Source: an uncultured Bacilli bacterium
GTDB lineage: Bacteria; Bacillota_I; Bacilli_A; RF39; UBA660
Length of the DNA stretch: 42,550 nt
Reading direction: 5' to 3'
NCBI GenBank assembly: GCA_944332215.1
Contig: CALVJP010000021.1
Span: forward strand, 1 to 42,550
Shown: positions 1 to 7,796 of the stretch, one piece after another
Layout of the letters: each line of letters opens with the position of its first letter
Numbering within the stretch: the first letter of the stretch is position 1
Notes under the pieces: generated by a model
The model's input: the letters and a program-made list of their open reading frames with translations, nothing else
Databases searched by the model: none
Told to the model about the DNA's origin: nothing
Made by a program: the position numbers and the translations under genes

Positions 1-1
1 T

Positions 2-109
2 ATTTTAGAAAGAATAAAAAGTTATGTTTTAGAGAGTACCGAACAAACAGAACATTTAAATCCTCAATATGTAAAAACTCTAGAGCGTGCTAAAAATAGA
101 AGAAGGTAA
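2..109 (+). CDS. 3' end of an unidentified gene (partial)
   Basis: An open frame enters from the left edge and ends at a TAA only 2 nt before the ATG of the next gene. The visible 35 residues are charged and probably helical, ending in a basic tail (AKNRRR). No signature allows a family call. The tight spacing suggests it is co-transcribed with, and perhaps functionally paired with, the 190-aa protein downstream. A small protein before a possible toxin-like protein would be a toxin-antitoxin layout, but that is inference. Confidence 0.5.
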   Translation: MLERIKSYVLESTEQTEHLNPQYVKTLERAKNRRR

Positions 110-111
110 AT

Positions 112-684
112 ATGAAAGAAAAAATAAGTCATGTATATCACGGAAGTATACATCAAGGTCTAAGCATAATTAAAAGAAATAAAAGTACTCATGGTAAGTC
201 TTGGGTATATGCAACATTATCTAAAGCAATTTCTACAATTTTTATCAGCCATAAAGGTAGTGATTTATATTATTATTTAAGTGGTGATGGAACAGAAAAT
301 AATCCAGTAATTTTAGTGGAAAGAAAAGAAAATATGTTTAAAAATATTTTTAATGTTTCTGGTTCACTTTATACATTAAGTGGTAAAAATTTTATTTCAG
401 GAAAAACTGGTTGGTCAGCAGAAGTGGTTAGTGAATCTGATGAGAATGTTCTTCATGAAGAACATATAGATAACGTTTTTGAAAAACTTAAAGAATTAAA
501 TGCCAATGGAGAATTAAAACTTTATTTATACCCAAATAGACCCTCTTTTCTTCCTAAAGATAATAGCGATTTAATTCCTAAAGTTATAAGTTGGAAAAAC
601 AGAGGAATAAACATAGACCAATTTTTTAAATTATACCCAGAATTAAAAAATCAATATTTAAATATAATAAAAGAAAATGAATAA
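112..684 (+). CDS. hypothetical protein, possible ADP-ribosyltransferase-like fold
   Basis: A 190-aa soluble protein with no signal peptide or membrane segment. Near the N-terminus it has VYHGS (residues 9-13), then a VYAT stretch (about 32-35). This HGS...YAT layout is reminiscent of small ADP-ribosyltransferase-like or DUF3990-type proteins, but I cannot confirm catalytic residues. The middle has an ILVER segment and the C-terminal half contains LYPNRP and a helical tail. It lies 2 nt after an upstream partial gene, suggesting one operon. A weak hairpin (673-680 with 690-697) covers its stop codon. The adjacent IS element and lack of relation to the origin genes mark this end as accessory. 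The function is unknown; the fold suggestion is low confidence. Confidence 0.6.
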   Translation: MKEKISHVYHGSIHQGLSIIKRNKSTHGKSWVYATLSKAISTIFISHKGSDLYYYLSGDGTENNPVILVERKENMFKNIFNVSGSLYTLSGKNFISGKTGWSAEVVSESDENVLHEEHIDNVFEKLKELNANGELKLYLYPNRPSFLPKDNSDLIPKVISWKNRGINIDQFFKLYPELKNQYLNIIKENE

Positions 685-715
685 TAAACTCATTTTCTCA
701 GACTGTGAGAGTATA

Positions 716-747
716 GAAAAAGTTGTGTAAATAGGAGAAAACCTTCC
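716..747 (+). repeat. left terminal inverted repeat of the IS256 element
   Basis: Outer 17 nt (GAAAAAGTTGTGTAAAT) match the complement of the right end exactly. After a diverged stretch both ends share ACCTTCC. The innermost part also pairs with GGAAGGT just upstream of the transposase start. Confidence 0.85.
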
Positions 748-774
748 AATATGATAAAATAAGAAAAGGAAGGT
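741..774 (+). promoter_or_regulatory. hairpin able to mask the transposase ribosome binding site
   Basis: ACCTTCC (741-747) is complementary to GGAAGGT (768-774), and the latter is the Shine-Dalgarno of the transposase (ATG at 782). Transcripts entering from outside would carry both arms and could hide the RBS. A transcript started inside, for instance from the -10-like TATGAT at 750-755, would lack the left arm and be translatable. Several IS families limit transposition by impinging transcription this way. The pairing is seen; the role is inferred. Confidence 0.45.
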
Positions 775-781
775 TTTTAGT

Positions 782-1999
782 ATGAAGAAAAATGAATTAC
801 CAAAAGAAGTAAATGACTATATGGATGAGTATATCAAAACTCACACAATAAAGAATATGGCTGATATGCAAGAGATGATGAGAAATCTCTTTGGACCGGC
901 TTTGCAGAAAATGTTAGATGCAGAAATGGAATCAAAATTAGGATATTCTAAAAATAAAAAGAATGATACAAATAATAGTAGAAATGGATATTATAAAGAA
1001 CGAAACATTAATACTACTTACGGAGAAATACCAGTAAGTATACCAAGAGATAGACTTGGAGAATGTAAAAGTGATTTACTACCACCCTATGCCAAAAGTA
1101 TAAATGGGTTTGAAGATAAGATTATATCTATGTATGCTTTAGGAATGACGACGAATGAAATTAAAGATCAAATTTATGAATTATTCGGTTGTAACTTAAG
1201 TGATGATATGATCAGTGACATAACAGATAAAATCATGCCAGAAATACAAGAATGGCAAAAAAGAAGATTAGATAGAGTTTATCCGATAGTTTTCATTGAT
1301 GCTACTCATTTTAGTGTCAGAAGTAATGGAAGTGTAGTAAAGAAAGCAGCTTATATTACATTAGGAATTAGTAAAGAAGGAAATAAGGAAGTATTATCCA
1401 TTACGATTGGAGAAAATGAATCAGCAAAGGTATGGGCAAATATCTTAAACGATTTAAAAAATCGAGGGGTAGAAGATGTGCTTATTATGTGTGCAGATGG
1501 TCTCACAGGAATAAAAGAAGCCATAAGTGCAGTATATCCAAAATGCGAGTATCAACGCTGTATTGTCCATCAAATAAGAACAAGTTTAAAGTTCGTGTCT
1601 TATAAAGATTATAAGGAAATGGCAAATGACTTAAAGGGAGTTTATCAAGCTTCTACAGAAGAAATAGGATATGAGGAATTATTAAAGTTAGAGGAAAAAT
1701 GGAAAGGTAAATATCCACATGCCATCAATAGTTGGTTAAATAACTGGGATTCCTTATCCACTTTTTACAAGTTTTCACCCGAAATCAGAAAAGTTATGTA
1801 TACTACAAATGCCATTGAAAGTTTAAATAACAGATATAAGGCAGTAAATAAGAAAAGACCCGTATTTCCAACAGATCAAGCACTCCTTAAAACACTTTAT
1901 TTAACAACAATTAATGTAGCAAAAAAATGGACTGGAAGAATACGAGGATGGGATATGATTTATAACCAATTATCAATTATTTATGAAGGCCGAATTTAA
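782..1999 (+). CDS. IS256-family (Mutator-type) transposase
   Basis: A 405-aa DDE transposase, normal length for IS256 proteins (about 390-410 aa). The catalytic triad is visible: D173 in FIDATHF, D239 in CADGLTG and E346 in TTNAIESLN. Between D2 and E is the family's CxxH pair (C260 and H263 in YQRCIVHQIR). The N-terminal half has a helical DNA-binding segment and a basic loop; the C-terminus ends in YNQLSIIYEGRI, close to the family's usual end, so the gene looks intact. Start chosen at the ATG after AAGGAAGG. It catalyses cut-and-paste or circular-intermediate transposition using the terminal repeats. It is likely active unless repressed by the RBS hairpin. Confidence 0.95.
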   Translation: MKKNELPKEVNDYMDEYIKTHTIKNMADMQEMMRNLFGPALQKMLDAEMESKLGYSKNKKNDTNNSRNGYYKERNINTTYGEIPVSIPRDRLGECKSDLLPPYAKSINGFEDKIISMYALGMTTNEIKDQIYELFGCNLSDDMISDITDKIMPEIQEWQKRRLDRVYPIVFIDATHFSVRSNGSVVKKAAYITLGISKEGNKEVLSITIGENESAKVWANILNDLKNRGVEDVLIMCADGLTGIKEAISAVYPKCEYQRCIVHQIRTSLKFVSYKDYKEMANDLKGVYQASTEEIGYEELLKLEEKWKGKYPHAINSWLNNWDSLSTFYKFSPEIRKVMYTTNAIESLNNRYKAVNKKRPVFPTDQALLKTLYLTTINVAKKWTGRIRGWDMIYNQLSIIYEGRI

Positions 2000-2113
2000 A
2001 CACTCAAATTGCTTTTTGAAGATTTATATACACAACAAACGGAAAATCTATTGACAGGATTTTACTTGCTGCTATAATGAAGAAAAAGGACCATCTTTTT
2101 GATGGTTCTGTAC

Positions 2114-2147
2114 GGAAGGTAAAAATTACCATTTACACAACTTTTTC
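2114..2147 (-). repeat. right terminal inverted repeat of the IS256 element
   Basis: ATTTACACAACTTTTTC (2131-2147) is the exact complement of the left end. GGAAGGT at 2114-2120 mirrors the inner ACCTTCC of the left end. No direct repeat is seen next to it. Confidence 0.85.
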
Positions 2148-2203
2148 GAAAGGCTCAGGTAATATTTTACTTAAATAATTACTTGCTTGTTTTTTTATTT
2201 ACT

Positions 2204-2902
2204 TTATAAAGGCCTTTTTTTGATTTCTGAAAATTTCCGCGGATAACGGGTAGCTGTCTCTTTCACCTTAATTACTTTAATTAAATTTCGTTTAGCATTT
2301 TCCCTAGGCAACATAAATTCATCTTCCAAAACTATCTTTCCCGATAATAAAGCCAAAGCATTTAAACTATTTTTAGTATTTTCATTTCCTTTCATCGCAA
2401 TAAAATGTTTATTAACTTTAACTAAAGGTAAAGAATACTCCAGCAAAATATTTAAAGAAGCCACTGCTCTTGCGGTTACTACATCAAACTTTTCTCTGTT
2501 TTTTCTTGCATATTCCTCAGCCCTATCATGAATTAAAGTTACTTTTTCTAATCCCAATTCTCTAACAACTACCTCTAAAAACTTAATTCTTTTATTTAAA
2601 GCATCTACTAAAGTAAGAACTAAATGTGGATAAAATATTTTCAAAACAATTCCGGGAAAACCAGCACCGGTCCCAATGTCACACAAACTTTGCTCATGGT
2701 TTAAATCAATTACTCGAATGAGTGTCAAACTATCATAAAAATGTTTTAAATAAACTTCGTCATGATCCGTAATAGCCGTTAAATTCATTTTTTTATTCCA
2801 TTCTACTAATAATTCATAATATTTTTCTAAAAGCCTTATATGTTCTGAGGTAACTTTTAAACCAAGTTTAGATACAGCTTCTATAAATTCCGTCTTATTC
2901 AT
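2204..2902 (-). CDS. rsmG: 16S rRNA (guanine-527-N7)-methyltransferase RsmG
   Basis: A 232-aa class I SAM-dependent methyltransferase that modifies G527 of 16S rRNA; loss gives low-level streptomycin resistance in other bacteria (family knowledge). The SAM-binding motif CDIGTGAGFPGIVLK is visible at about residues 70-84, followed by LVDALNKRIKFL, VTARAVASL and KGN. The C-terminus KFSEIKKRPL matches the family's terminal basic tail, so it is full length. The ATG overlaps the end of mnmG by 8 nt, as in the conserved mnmE-mnmG-rsmG operon. It is the last gene of the leftward operon; the next thing downstream is the IS256 right end, not noc or parA. Confidence 0.96.
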   Translation of the reverse strand: MNKTEFIEAVSKLGLKVTSEHIRLLEKYYELLVEWNKKMNLTAITDHDEVYLKHFYDSLTLIRVIDLNHEQSLCDIGTGAGFPGIVLKIFYPHLVLTLVDALNKRIKFLEVVVRELGLEKVTLIHDRAEEYARKNREKFDVVTARAVASLNILLEYSLPLVKVNKHFIAMKGNENTKNSLNALALLSGKIVLEDEFMLPRENAKRNLIKVIKVKETATRYPRKFSEIKKRPL

Positions 2903-4757
2903 AATGATAATCCCTCTTTAAATAAATCATGAGAATGGAAATATCGGCCGGATTAACGCCACTTATTCTTAAAGCTTGACCCAATGAAGTAGGTTTAACC
3001 TCTTTAAGTTTTTGTTTGGCCTCACTAGCTAAATTATGCATAGCATCATAATCAATATCTTCAGGTATTTTCTTATTTTCTAACGCTTTCATTTTTGAAG
3101 CTTCCTTTAAAGCTTTGTTAATATAACCCTCATATTTAATCATAATTCCCGCTTGTTCTAAAATTTCCTCAGCATAATCATTATCTAAATAGTCTAATAA
3201 ATCATTAATAGCTACTTCCGGTCTTTTAAGTAAATTATATAGACTAAGACCATCCTTAATTTCATTCGTTTTAATTTTCAATAAAAAATCATTATCTGCA
3301 GGCGTGACCTTTTTATTTTTAATTTCCTCAATCAATTCATTTAACTTAGCCTTTTTATTTAAAAACTTTTGATAACGCTGTTCATCAATTAACCCCACCT
3401 CATAGCCATACTGGCGCAGGCGCAAATCAGCATTATCATGGCGCAATAATAAGCGATATTCAGCTCTCGAAGTTAATAAACGATAAGGATCACGGATTCC
3501 CTTAGTGACTAAATCATCAATCAAAACCCCAATATAAGCCTCATCGCGGCCTAAAATTAAGGGATCTTTTCCTTCCAATTTCAAAGCCGCATTTATTCCA
3601 GCGATTAAACCTTGCCCAGCAGCTTCCTCATAACCACTAGTCCCGTTTATTTGCCCTGCTGTATATAAATTTTCAATTAGTTTAGTTTCTAATGATTGCT
3701 TGAGCTGGGTTGGATAAATTGAATCATATTCAATTGCATAGGCATATTTTAAAATTTTAGCATTTTCTAAGCCTGGTAAACTATGGACCATTTGTTCTTG
3801 GACTTCGTAAGGCATACTAGTTGAAAATCCTTGAATATAAACATCATCATAATATAAACTCTCGGGCTCTAAAAAAAGTTGATGTCTTTCCTTATCACTA
3901 AACCTAACCACCTTATCTTCAATTGACGGACAATAACGAGGTCCAATTCCCTTAATATCATCAATTCCTCCATACATACTTGATTTATGCAAATTTTGCT
4001 GAATAATCTCATGAGTTTCCTTAGTTGTATAAGTTAAATAACAAGGCTCTTGTTTATTAACATCATATAATGGTTTTAAATCAAAACTAAAAGTATGATA
4101 ATCTTTATCGCCATCTTCACGTTTCGTTTTTGAAAAATCAATACTATTTTTGGCCACTCTTTGTGGCGTTCCCGTTTTTAATCTTTTAATTTCAAAACCC
4201 TTTTTAGCTAAATTATCACTTAAATAATTAGATGGTCTTTCCCCATGAGGTCCTTCGCGTCTACGTGTATCCCCAATTAAAATATCCGCATTCATATAAG
4301 TTCCCGTCGTTAAAATAACGGCTGAAGCTTTAATAAAAGTATCATCTTCTAAAATAACACCCGTAACTTTATTTTTCTGGTGCGATACATCTTTAACTAA
4401 AGCTTCTAAAATATCTAAGTTTGCTTGAGTTTCCAAAGTTTTTAACATTTCTTTAGGGTAAGTAATTTTATCCGCCTGAGCTCTAAGGGCTCTAACGGCA
4501 GGACCTTTCGCACTATTAAGCATTTTAATTTGCAATAAACTCTTATCGGCATTTCGGCCCATTTCCCCACCTAAAGCATCAATTTCTCGAACAACAATTC
4601 CCTTAGCACTCCCGCCAATTGAAGGATTACAAGGCATATCAGCAATATTTTTAATATTTCCCGTCACTAATAAGGTTTTATGACCCTTTCGAGCTGAGGC
4701 TAAAGCCGCTTCACAGCCAGCATGACCACCACCAACTACAATAATTTCATATTCCAT
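2895..4757 (-). CDS. mnmG: tRNA uridine 5-carboxymethylaminomethyl modification enzyme MnmG (GidA)
   Basis: A 620-aa FAD protein, normal length. With MnmE it installs the carboxymethylaminomethyl group on U34 of certain tRNAs. The Rossmann FAD motif GGGHAGCEAA is at about residues 8-17. Family signatures MPCNPSIGGSAKG, GPRYCPSIEDK and GTSGYEEAAGQGL follow in order, and the C-terminal helical domain that contacts MnmE ends normally. It starts 8 nt after the mnmE stop and overlaps rsmG by 8 nt, so the three are translated from one transcript. Nothing is odd. Confidence 0.97.
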   Translation of the reverse strand: MEYEIIVVGGGHAGCEAALASARKGHKTLLVTGNIKNIADMPCNPSIGGSAKGIVVREIDALGGEMGRNADKSLLQIKMLNSAKGPAVRALRAQADKITYPKEMLKTLETQANLDILEALVKDVSHQKNKVTGVILEDDTFIKASAVILTTGTYMNADILIGDTRRREGPHGERPSNYLSDNLAKKGFEIKRLKTGTPQRVAKNSIDFSKTKREDGDKDYHTFSFDLKPLYDVNKQEPCYLTYTTKETHEIIQQNLHKSSMYGGIDDIKGIGPRYCPSIEDKVVRFSDKERHQLFLEPESLYYDDVYIQGFSTSMPYEVQEQMVHSLPGLENAKILKYAYAIEYDSIYPTQLKQSLETKLIENLYTAGQINGTSGYEEAAGQGLIAGINAALKLEGKDPLILGRDEAYIGVLIDDLVTKGIRDPYRLLTSRAEYRLLLRHDNADLRLRQYGYEVGLIDEQRYQKFLNKKAKLNELIEEIKNKKVTPADNDFLLKIKTNEIKDGLSLYNLLKRPEVAINDLLDYLDNDYAEEILEQAGIMIKYEGYINKALKEASKMKALENKKIPEDIDYDAMHNLASEAKQKLKEVKPTSLGQALRISGVNPADISILMIYLKRDYHYE

Positions 4758-4765
4758 TTATTCAC

Positions 4766-6115
4766 CTACTTTCCAACACAAAAACGACTAAATAATTCAT
4801 CAATCAATTCATCAGAATAATTTTCACCAATAATTTCTCCTAGTAAATTCCAAATATTTTTTAAATCTATTTCGATCATATCTAAACTATATCCTAGTTC
4901 TAAAGCCTTTAAGACTTCACCAGCACTCTTAGAAATTTCTTTTAAAATAGCTAAAGAACGGGCACTACTTAAATAAGTCAAATCTTCAGTTTCGATTTTT
5001 TCTAAATTAAATAATTTCTTAATTTTATTTTTTAGCTGATCAATATTAATATTTTCTTTAGCACTAATATAAACTGTATTTTGCAATTTTTTATCATCAA
5101 TAACTTTTGGTAAATCATATTTGTTAATAATTGTAATATAATTTTTTCCTTGCAATTTTTCTAAAATTAAATGATCTTCTTCAGTCAACTTCTCATTATA
5201 ATTTAAAACTAAAAGTACTAAATCAGCTTCATCAATTAATTTTAAACTACGTTCAACGCCCAAACTTTCTACAAGATCATCAGTCTGACGAATACCAGCT
5301 GTATCAATTAGATTTAAAATGATATTATCAACAACAATTGAAGCTTCGACAGTATCACGGGTAGTCCCTTGAATTTCCGTAACGATAGCTTTTTCTTCCC
5401 CTACTAAATTATTAAGTAAACTACTTTTACCAACATTAGGGCGGCCAATAATAGCTGTTTTAATACCATTCTTTAATAATTGACCATTTTTACTTTCTTG
5501 GATAATTTTATTTATTTTTAAAACTAAATCATGCATCTTCAGTTGGATTTTTTCCGTGGTCATTTCTTCAATATCCTCATATTCTGGATAATTAAGATTA
5601 ACTTCAATATTGGCCAAAATAGCCGCTAATTCACTTCGAAGCTCTTTAATAAGTGAAGAAGCTTTTCCCCTTACTTGAGCAATCGCCATTTGTCGCGATT
5701 TTTCTGTTTTAGCATTAATTAAATCAATGATCCCTTCAGCTTCGGTTAAATCAATCCGGCCGTTTAAAAAAGCTCTTTTAGTAAATTCGCCAGGCTCAGC
5801 TAAACGGCAACCATTAACCAGTAACAATTCTAAAATTTTATTCGTTGTATTAATACCTCCGTGGGCATTTATTTCTACAATATCTTCCCGAGTAAAAGTT
5901 TTAGGAGCGCGCATTAAAGAAACTAAAACCTCATCAATTTTCTCATTATTATCAATAATATAGCCATAATGAATAGTATGGCTAGGAGCTACTTTCAAAT
6001 TATGATTTGAAAAAATTTTACTAACAATTTCAATAGCTTTGGGGCCACTGACCCTAATAATTGAAATAGCTCCTATTCCTTGAGCTGTGGAAATCGCGGC
6101 GATTGTATCTTCCAT
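4766..6115 (-). CDS. mnmE: tRNA modification GTPase MnmE (TrmE)
   Basis: A 449-aa protein, normal length. The N-terminal domain binds a formyl-tetrahydrofolate cofactor and drives dimerisation, followed by a helical domain with an inserted Ras-like G domain. P-loop GRPNVGKSS is at 224-232, TTRD at 251-254, DTAG at 271-274 and NKYD near 346. The C-terminal CVGK provides the catalytic cysteine (C446). It works as a complex with MnmG on U34 of tRNA. RBS GGAGGTG precedes the ATG. A TTGACT-17-TAAAAT promoter lies just upstream, so mnmE, mnmG and rsmG probably form a unit separate from the HD gene. Confidence 0.97.
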   Translation of the reverse strand: MEDTIAAISTAQGIGAISIIRVSGPKAIEIVSKIFSNHNLKVAPSHTIHYGYIIDNNEKIDEVLVSLMRAPKTFTREDIVEINAHGGINTTNKILELLLVNGCRLAEPGEFTKRAFLNGRIDLTEAEGIIDLINAKTEKSRQMAIAQVRGKASSLIKELRSELAAILANIEVNLNYPEYEDIEEMTTEKIQLKMHDLVLKINKIIQESKNGQLLKNGIKTAIIGRPNVGKSSLLNNLVGEEKAIVTEIQGTTRDTVEASIVVDNIILNLIDTAGIRQTDDLVESLGVERSLKLIDEADLVLLVLNYNEKLTEEDHLILEKLQGKNYITIINKYDLPKVIDDKKLQNTVYISAKENINIDQLKNKIKKLFNLEKIETEDLTYLSSARSLAILKEISKSAGEVLKALELGYSLDMIEIDLKNIWNLLGEIIGENYSDELIDELFSRFCVGK

Positions 6116-6145
6116 CTTTTCACCTCCAAAGATTTAACTATGGTA

Positions 6146-6174
6146 ATTTTACTCTATATAGTCTGATTAGTCAA
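6146..6174 (-). promoter_or_regulatory. sigma-A-type promoter for mnmE-mnmG-rsmG
   Basis: On the minus strand TTGACT (6169-6174) and TAAAAT (6146-6151) are separated by exactly 17 nt. They lie downstream of the HD-gene terminator and about 30 nt upstream of the mnmE ATG. Confidence 0.6.
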
Positions 6175-6200
6175 ATAAAAATAATAGTTTCCTATTATTT
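6175..6200 (-). terminator. intrinsic terminator after the HD-domain gene
   Basis: On the minus strand AAATAATAG, a GAAA tetraloop and CTATTATTT form a 9-bp stem running into a T-rich tract. It overlaps the HD-gene stop codon and separates that gene from the mnmE promoter. Confidence 0.6.
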
Positions 6201-6713
6201 ATTCTTTTTAGTTAAGCCCAGATACTTGAACATATTCTTCGATGGTTTTAACACATCAAGACTCACCTTTTTATCAACAAAAGTCACAATCCAAGACTCC
6301 GCATATTTCGGTGGATGAATATTTAAAGGAAACATATGTCTTAAAATTATATCCGAGATTCTTTCATTAATATATTCAGGGAAATATTTCATAGCATTGT
6401 CTAAAGCATTCGCTGCATGAACAAAACCATGTTGCTTAAAAAAAGGGTCTTTACGGTAAAGATGGTCTTGCCAAGGCTCCTCGTAAAAATCATGTAATAA
6501 ACCACCAATAGCCGCATCGGCATAATTTAATTTTAATTTTTTACAAATTTTATAAGCTAAATAAGAAACACTAATACAATGTTCATAAACTGAACAATTT
6601 TCATGATGAATATATCTTTTGCGTTTTAAAAACTCTGAGCTTGTTAAAATTGGAGCAATTATTTGATAATAATCTTTATCTTTTAAATATTCAGAAACTT
6701 TTTTGACTTTCAT
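6195..6713 (-). CDS. HD-domain metal-dependent phosphohydrolase-like protein
   Basis: A 172-aa protein with an HD-superfamily layout: His in YEHCISVSYLAYKI, then the HD doublet in GGLLHDFYEE, a later HG pair in KQHGFVHAANALD and a downstream histidine in ILRHMFP. The family hydrolyses phosphate esters of nucleotides or signalling molecules; the substrate cannot be told here. No membrane segment or signal peptide. RBS AAGGTGA precedes the ATG. It follows a short basic-tailed frame by 16 nt and is probably on the same transcript, from the promoter at 7133-7160. This gene is an insertion between the mnmE block and the jag-yidC-rnpA-rpmH block, which are adjacent in Bacillus. Confidence 0.8.
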   Translation of the reverse strand: MKVKKVSEYLKDKDYYQIIAPILTSSEFLKRKRYIHHENCSVYEHCISVSYLAYKICKKLKLNYADAAIGGLLHDFYEEPWQDHLYRKDPFFKQHGFVHAANALDNAMKYFPEYINERISDIILRHMFPLNIHPPKYAESWIVTFVDKKVSLDVLKPSKNMFKYLGLTKKNK

Positions 6714-6729
6714 AATTTATAATCACCTT

Positions 6730-6990
6730 TTATCTTAAATGACTTTTTATCTTTGGTTTAGAAATAGCACCTTTTGATAGCTTTTTTATTTTTAAATTAT
6801 TGCTTCGAAGTTGAAATTTTGCTAATAGCTTCTGATTTTTAGCCTGTAATTTTAATAACTTGGTTTGCAACATTAGATCACTTTTTTCCAATTTGCTTTC
6901 TAATAATTCAGGATCATGGCGATACTTCCAAGAATAAAAATCAAGCATAAAATGATGGCCTGAAAAATAACAAAAACTTCCAGCAGTCAT
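6730..6990 (-). CDS. hypothetical protein, probably the C-terminal part of a frameshifted gene
   Basis: An 86-aa frame starting MTAGSFCYFSGHHF and ending in a lysine-rich helix (ELLESKLEKSDLMLQTKLLK). No family is recognised. The same frame stays open upstream of this ATG back to a TAA and encodes protein-like sequence (NNWWAIKAVTPIIWPAIR), which suggests the ATG is not the true start. Removing one A from each of two short A-runs upstream joins it to the small frame that starts at 7103 behind a good RBS and promoter. It may be a decaying gene or contain sequencing errors. Confidence 0.4.
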   Translation of the reverse strand: MTAGSFCYFSGHHFMLDFYSWKYRHDPELLESKLEKSDLMLQTKLLKLQAKNQKLLAKFQLRSNNLKIKKLSKGAISKPKIKSHLR

Positions 6991-7025
6991 GCGAATTGCC
7001 GGCCATATTATTGGTGTGACTGCTT

Positions 7026-7103
7026 TTATTGCCCACCAATTATTTTAATCTGCTTTCCCAGCGTTGCTGTTTTTTGGATATTTTCCATTTTTAAATATAT
7101 CAT
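7026..7103 (-). CDS. 25-aa open frame, likely the 5' part of the same broken gene
   Basis: An ATG at 7103 has a GGGAG Shine-Dalgarno 7 nt upstream and a promoter 30 nt further up, but the frame closes after 25 residues (MIYLKMENIQKTATLGK...). Shifting +1 at the A6 run gives KQQRWESRL, and shifting +1 again at the A4 run gives NNWWAIKAV, leading into the 86-aa frame. It is either a very short real peptide or, more likely in my view, the start of a frameshifted gene. Confidence 0.35.
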   Translation of the reverse strand: MIYLKMENIQKTATLGKQIKIIGGQ

Positions 7104-7132
7104 TCCAAAACTCCCTTTCTCAAATTTACTAT

Positions 7133-7160
7133 ATTCTATCATTTTAAACAATTTTGTCAA
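7133..7160 (-). promoter_or_regulatory. promoter for the small frame and HD gene
   Basis: On the minus strand a perfect TTGACA (7155-7160) is followed after 16 nt by TAGAAT (7133-7138) with an extended TGA in front. It lies between the jag stop and the small frame at 7103, directed leftward. Confidence 0.6.
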
Positions 7161-7181
7161 TTTTAAAGAAAAAAGAAAGAA

Positions 7182-7796
7182 TTAATCTTCCTTATATTTA
7201 ATTACAACATAACGATTAGGGGCTATACCTTCACTTTCGGTTATTAAATTATCAAAAGCACTAACGACGGTATGGACAATTCTTCTTTCATAAGAATTCA
7301 TCGGATCAAGTTTAGCCGAAACTTTAGTGTCACGAACTTCACGGCAAATTTTCTTAACCTCGAAAGTAATATTACGCTCGCGCTTAGCTTTATAATTAGC
7401 AATATCAATATTTACTTTAATATCAAATTTTCCGTATTTGCGAAGTGACTGACGCAAAATAGTTTGAATACTATTTAAGGTTCGACCCTCACGGCCAATT
7501 AAAGCCCGGCTTTCATCCGTCACCACCACGACAGCAAAGCCATGATCAGTTTCTTTTATTTCAATATTAAATTTAGTATTCATGTTATAAGCTAAATCAT
7601 TTAAAAACTTTTTAATATATTCTTTAACCGCATATTTTGTAGTTATAACGGCAGTATATTTCTTGCCTTTAAATAATCCGCCCTCATTTTCTTCAAAGTA
7701 ATAGAAAGTTTCATCCGCGCGCACATTTAATTGTTCTAATCCTTTATTTAAAGCTTCTTCTTTAACTTTCGCTTCGCTTCTTATTAATTCTAACAT
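7182..7796 (-). CDS. khpB: RNA-binding protein Jag (KhpB/EloR)
   Basis: A 204-aa protein with the Jag architecture. An N-terminal Jag_N domain (about 1-50) ends in GGLFKGKK. A type II KH domain carries ALIGREGRTLNSIQ at about 117-130. A C-terminal R3H domain carries ERRIVHTVV at about 169-177, with the Arg and His that name the domain. It binds RNA and, with KhpA in Gram-positive cocci, affects cell elongation and division. It lies directly behind yidC, as in most Bacillota. Its ATG lies inside yidC with a 35-nt overlap behind an AAGGAGG site, implying coupled translation. Confidence 0.94.
   Translation of the reverse strand: MLELIRSEAKVKEEALNKGLEQLNVRADETFYYFEENEGGLFKGKKYTAVITTKYAVKEYIKKFLNDLAYNMNTKFNIEIKETDHGFAVVVVTDESRALIGREGRTLNSIQTILRQSLRKYGKFDIKVNIDIANYKAKRERNITFEVKKICREVRDTKVSAKLDPMNSYERRIVHTVVSAFDNLITESEGIAPNRYVVIKYKED

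Larger units (their letters stand above)
716..2147 (+). mobile_element. IS256-family insertion sequence, apparently complete
   Basis: The element is about 1.43 kb: one transposase gene flanked by terminal inverted repeats whose outer 17 nt are identical (716-732 and the complement of 2131-2147). Both ends carry ACCTTCC further in (741-747; complement of 2114-2120). No 8-9 bp target duplication is visible: the flanks GAGAGTATA and GAAAGGCTC do not match. That suggests either an old insertion or a rearrangement after insertion. The right end lies 56 nt beyond the rsmG stop, where Bacillus-type chromosomes usually carry noc or parAB. An internal hairpin (GGACCATC...GATGGTTC, near 2089-2108) precedes the right end. 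Confidence 0.9.

Noticed and set aside
707-2156. Target-site duplication around the IS256 element
   Set aside because: The nine bases outside each terminal repeat (GAGAGTATA and GAAAGGCTC) do not match.
5727-5963. Open frame on the plus strand inside mnmE
   Set aside because: Antisense to a conserved coding region, no RBS or promoter and no protein-like motifs; similar antisense frames in dnaA, dnaN, gyrB, gyrA, dnaX and mfd were rejected for the same reason.
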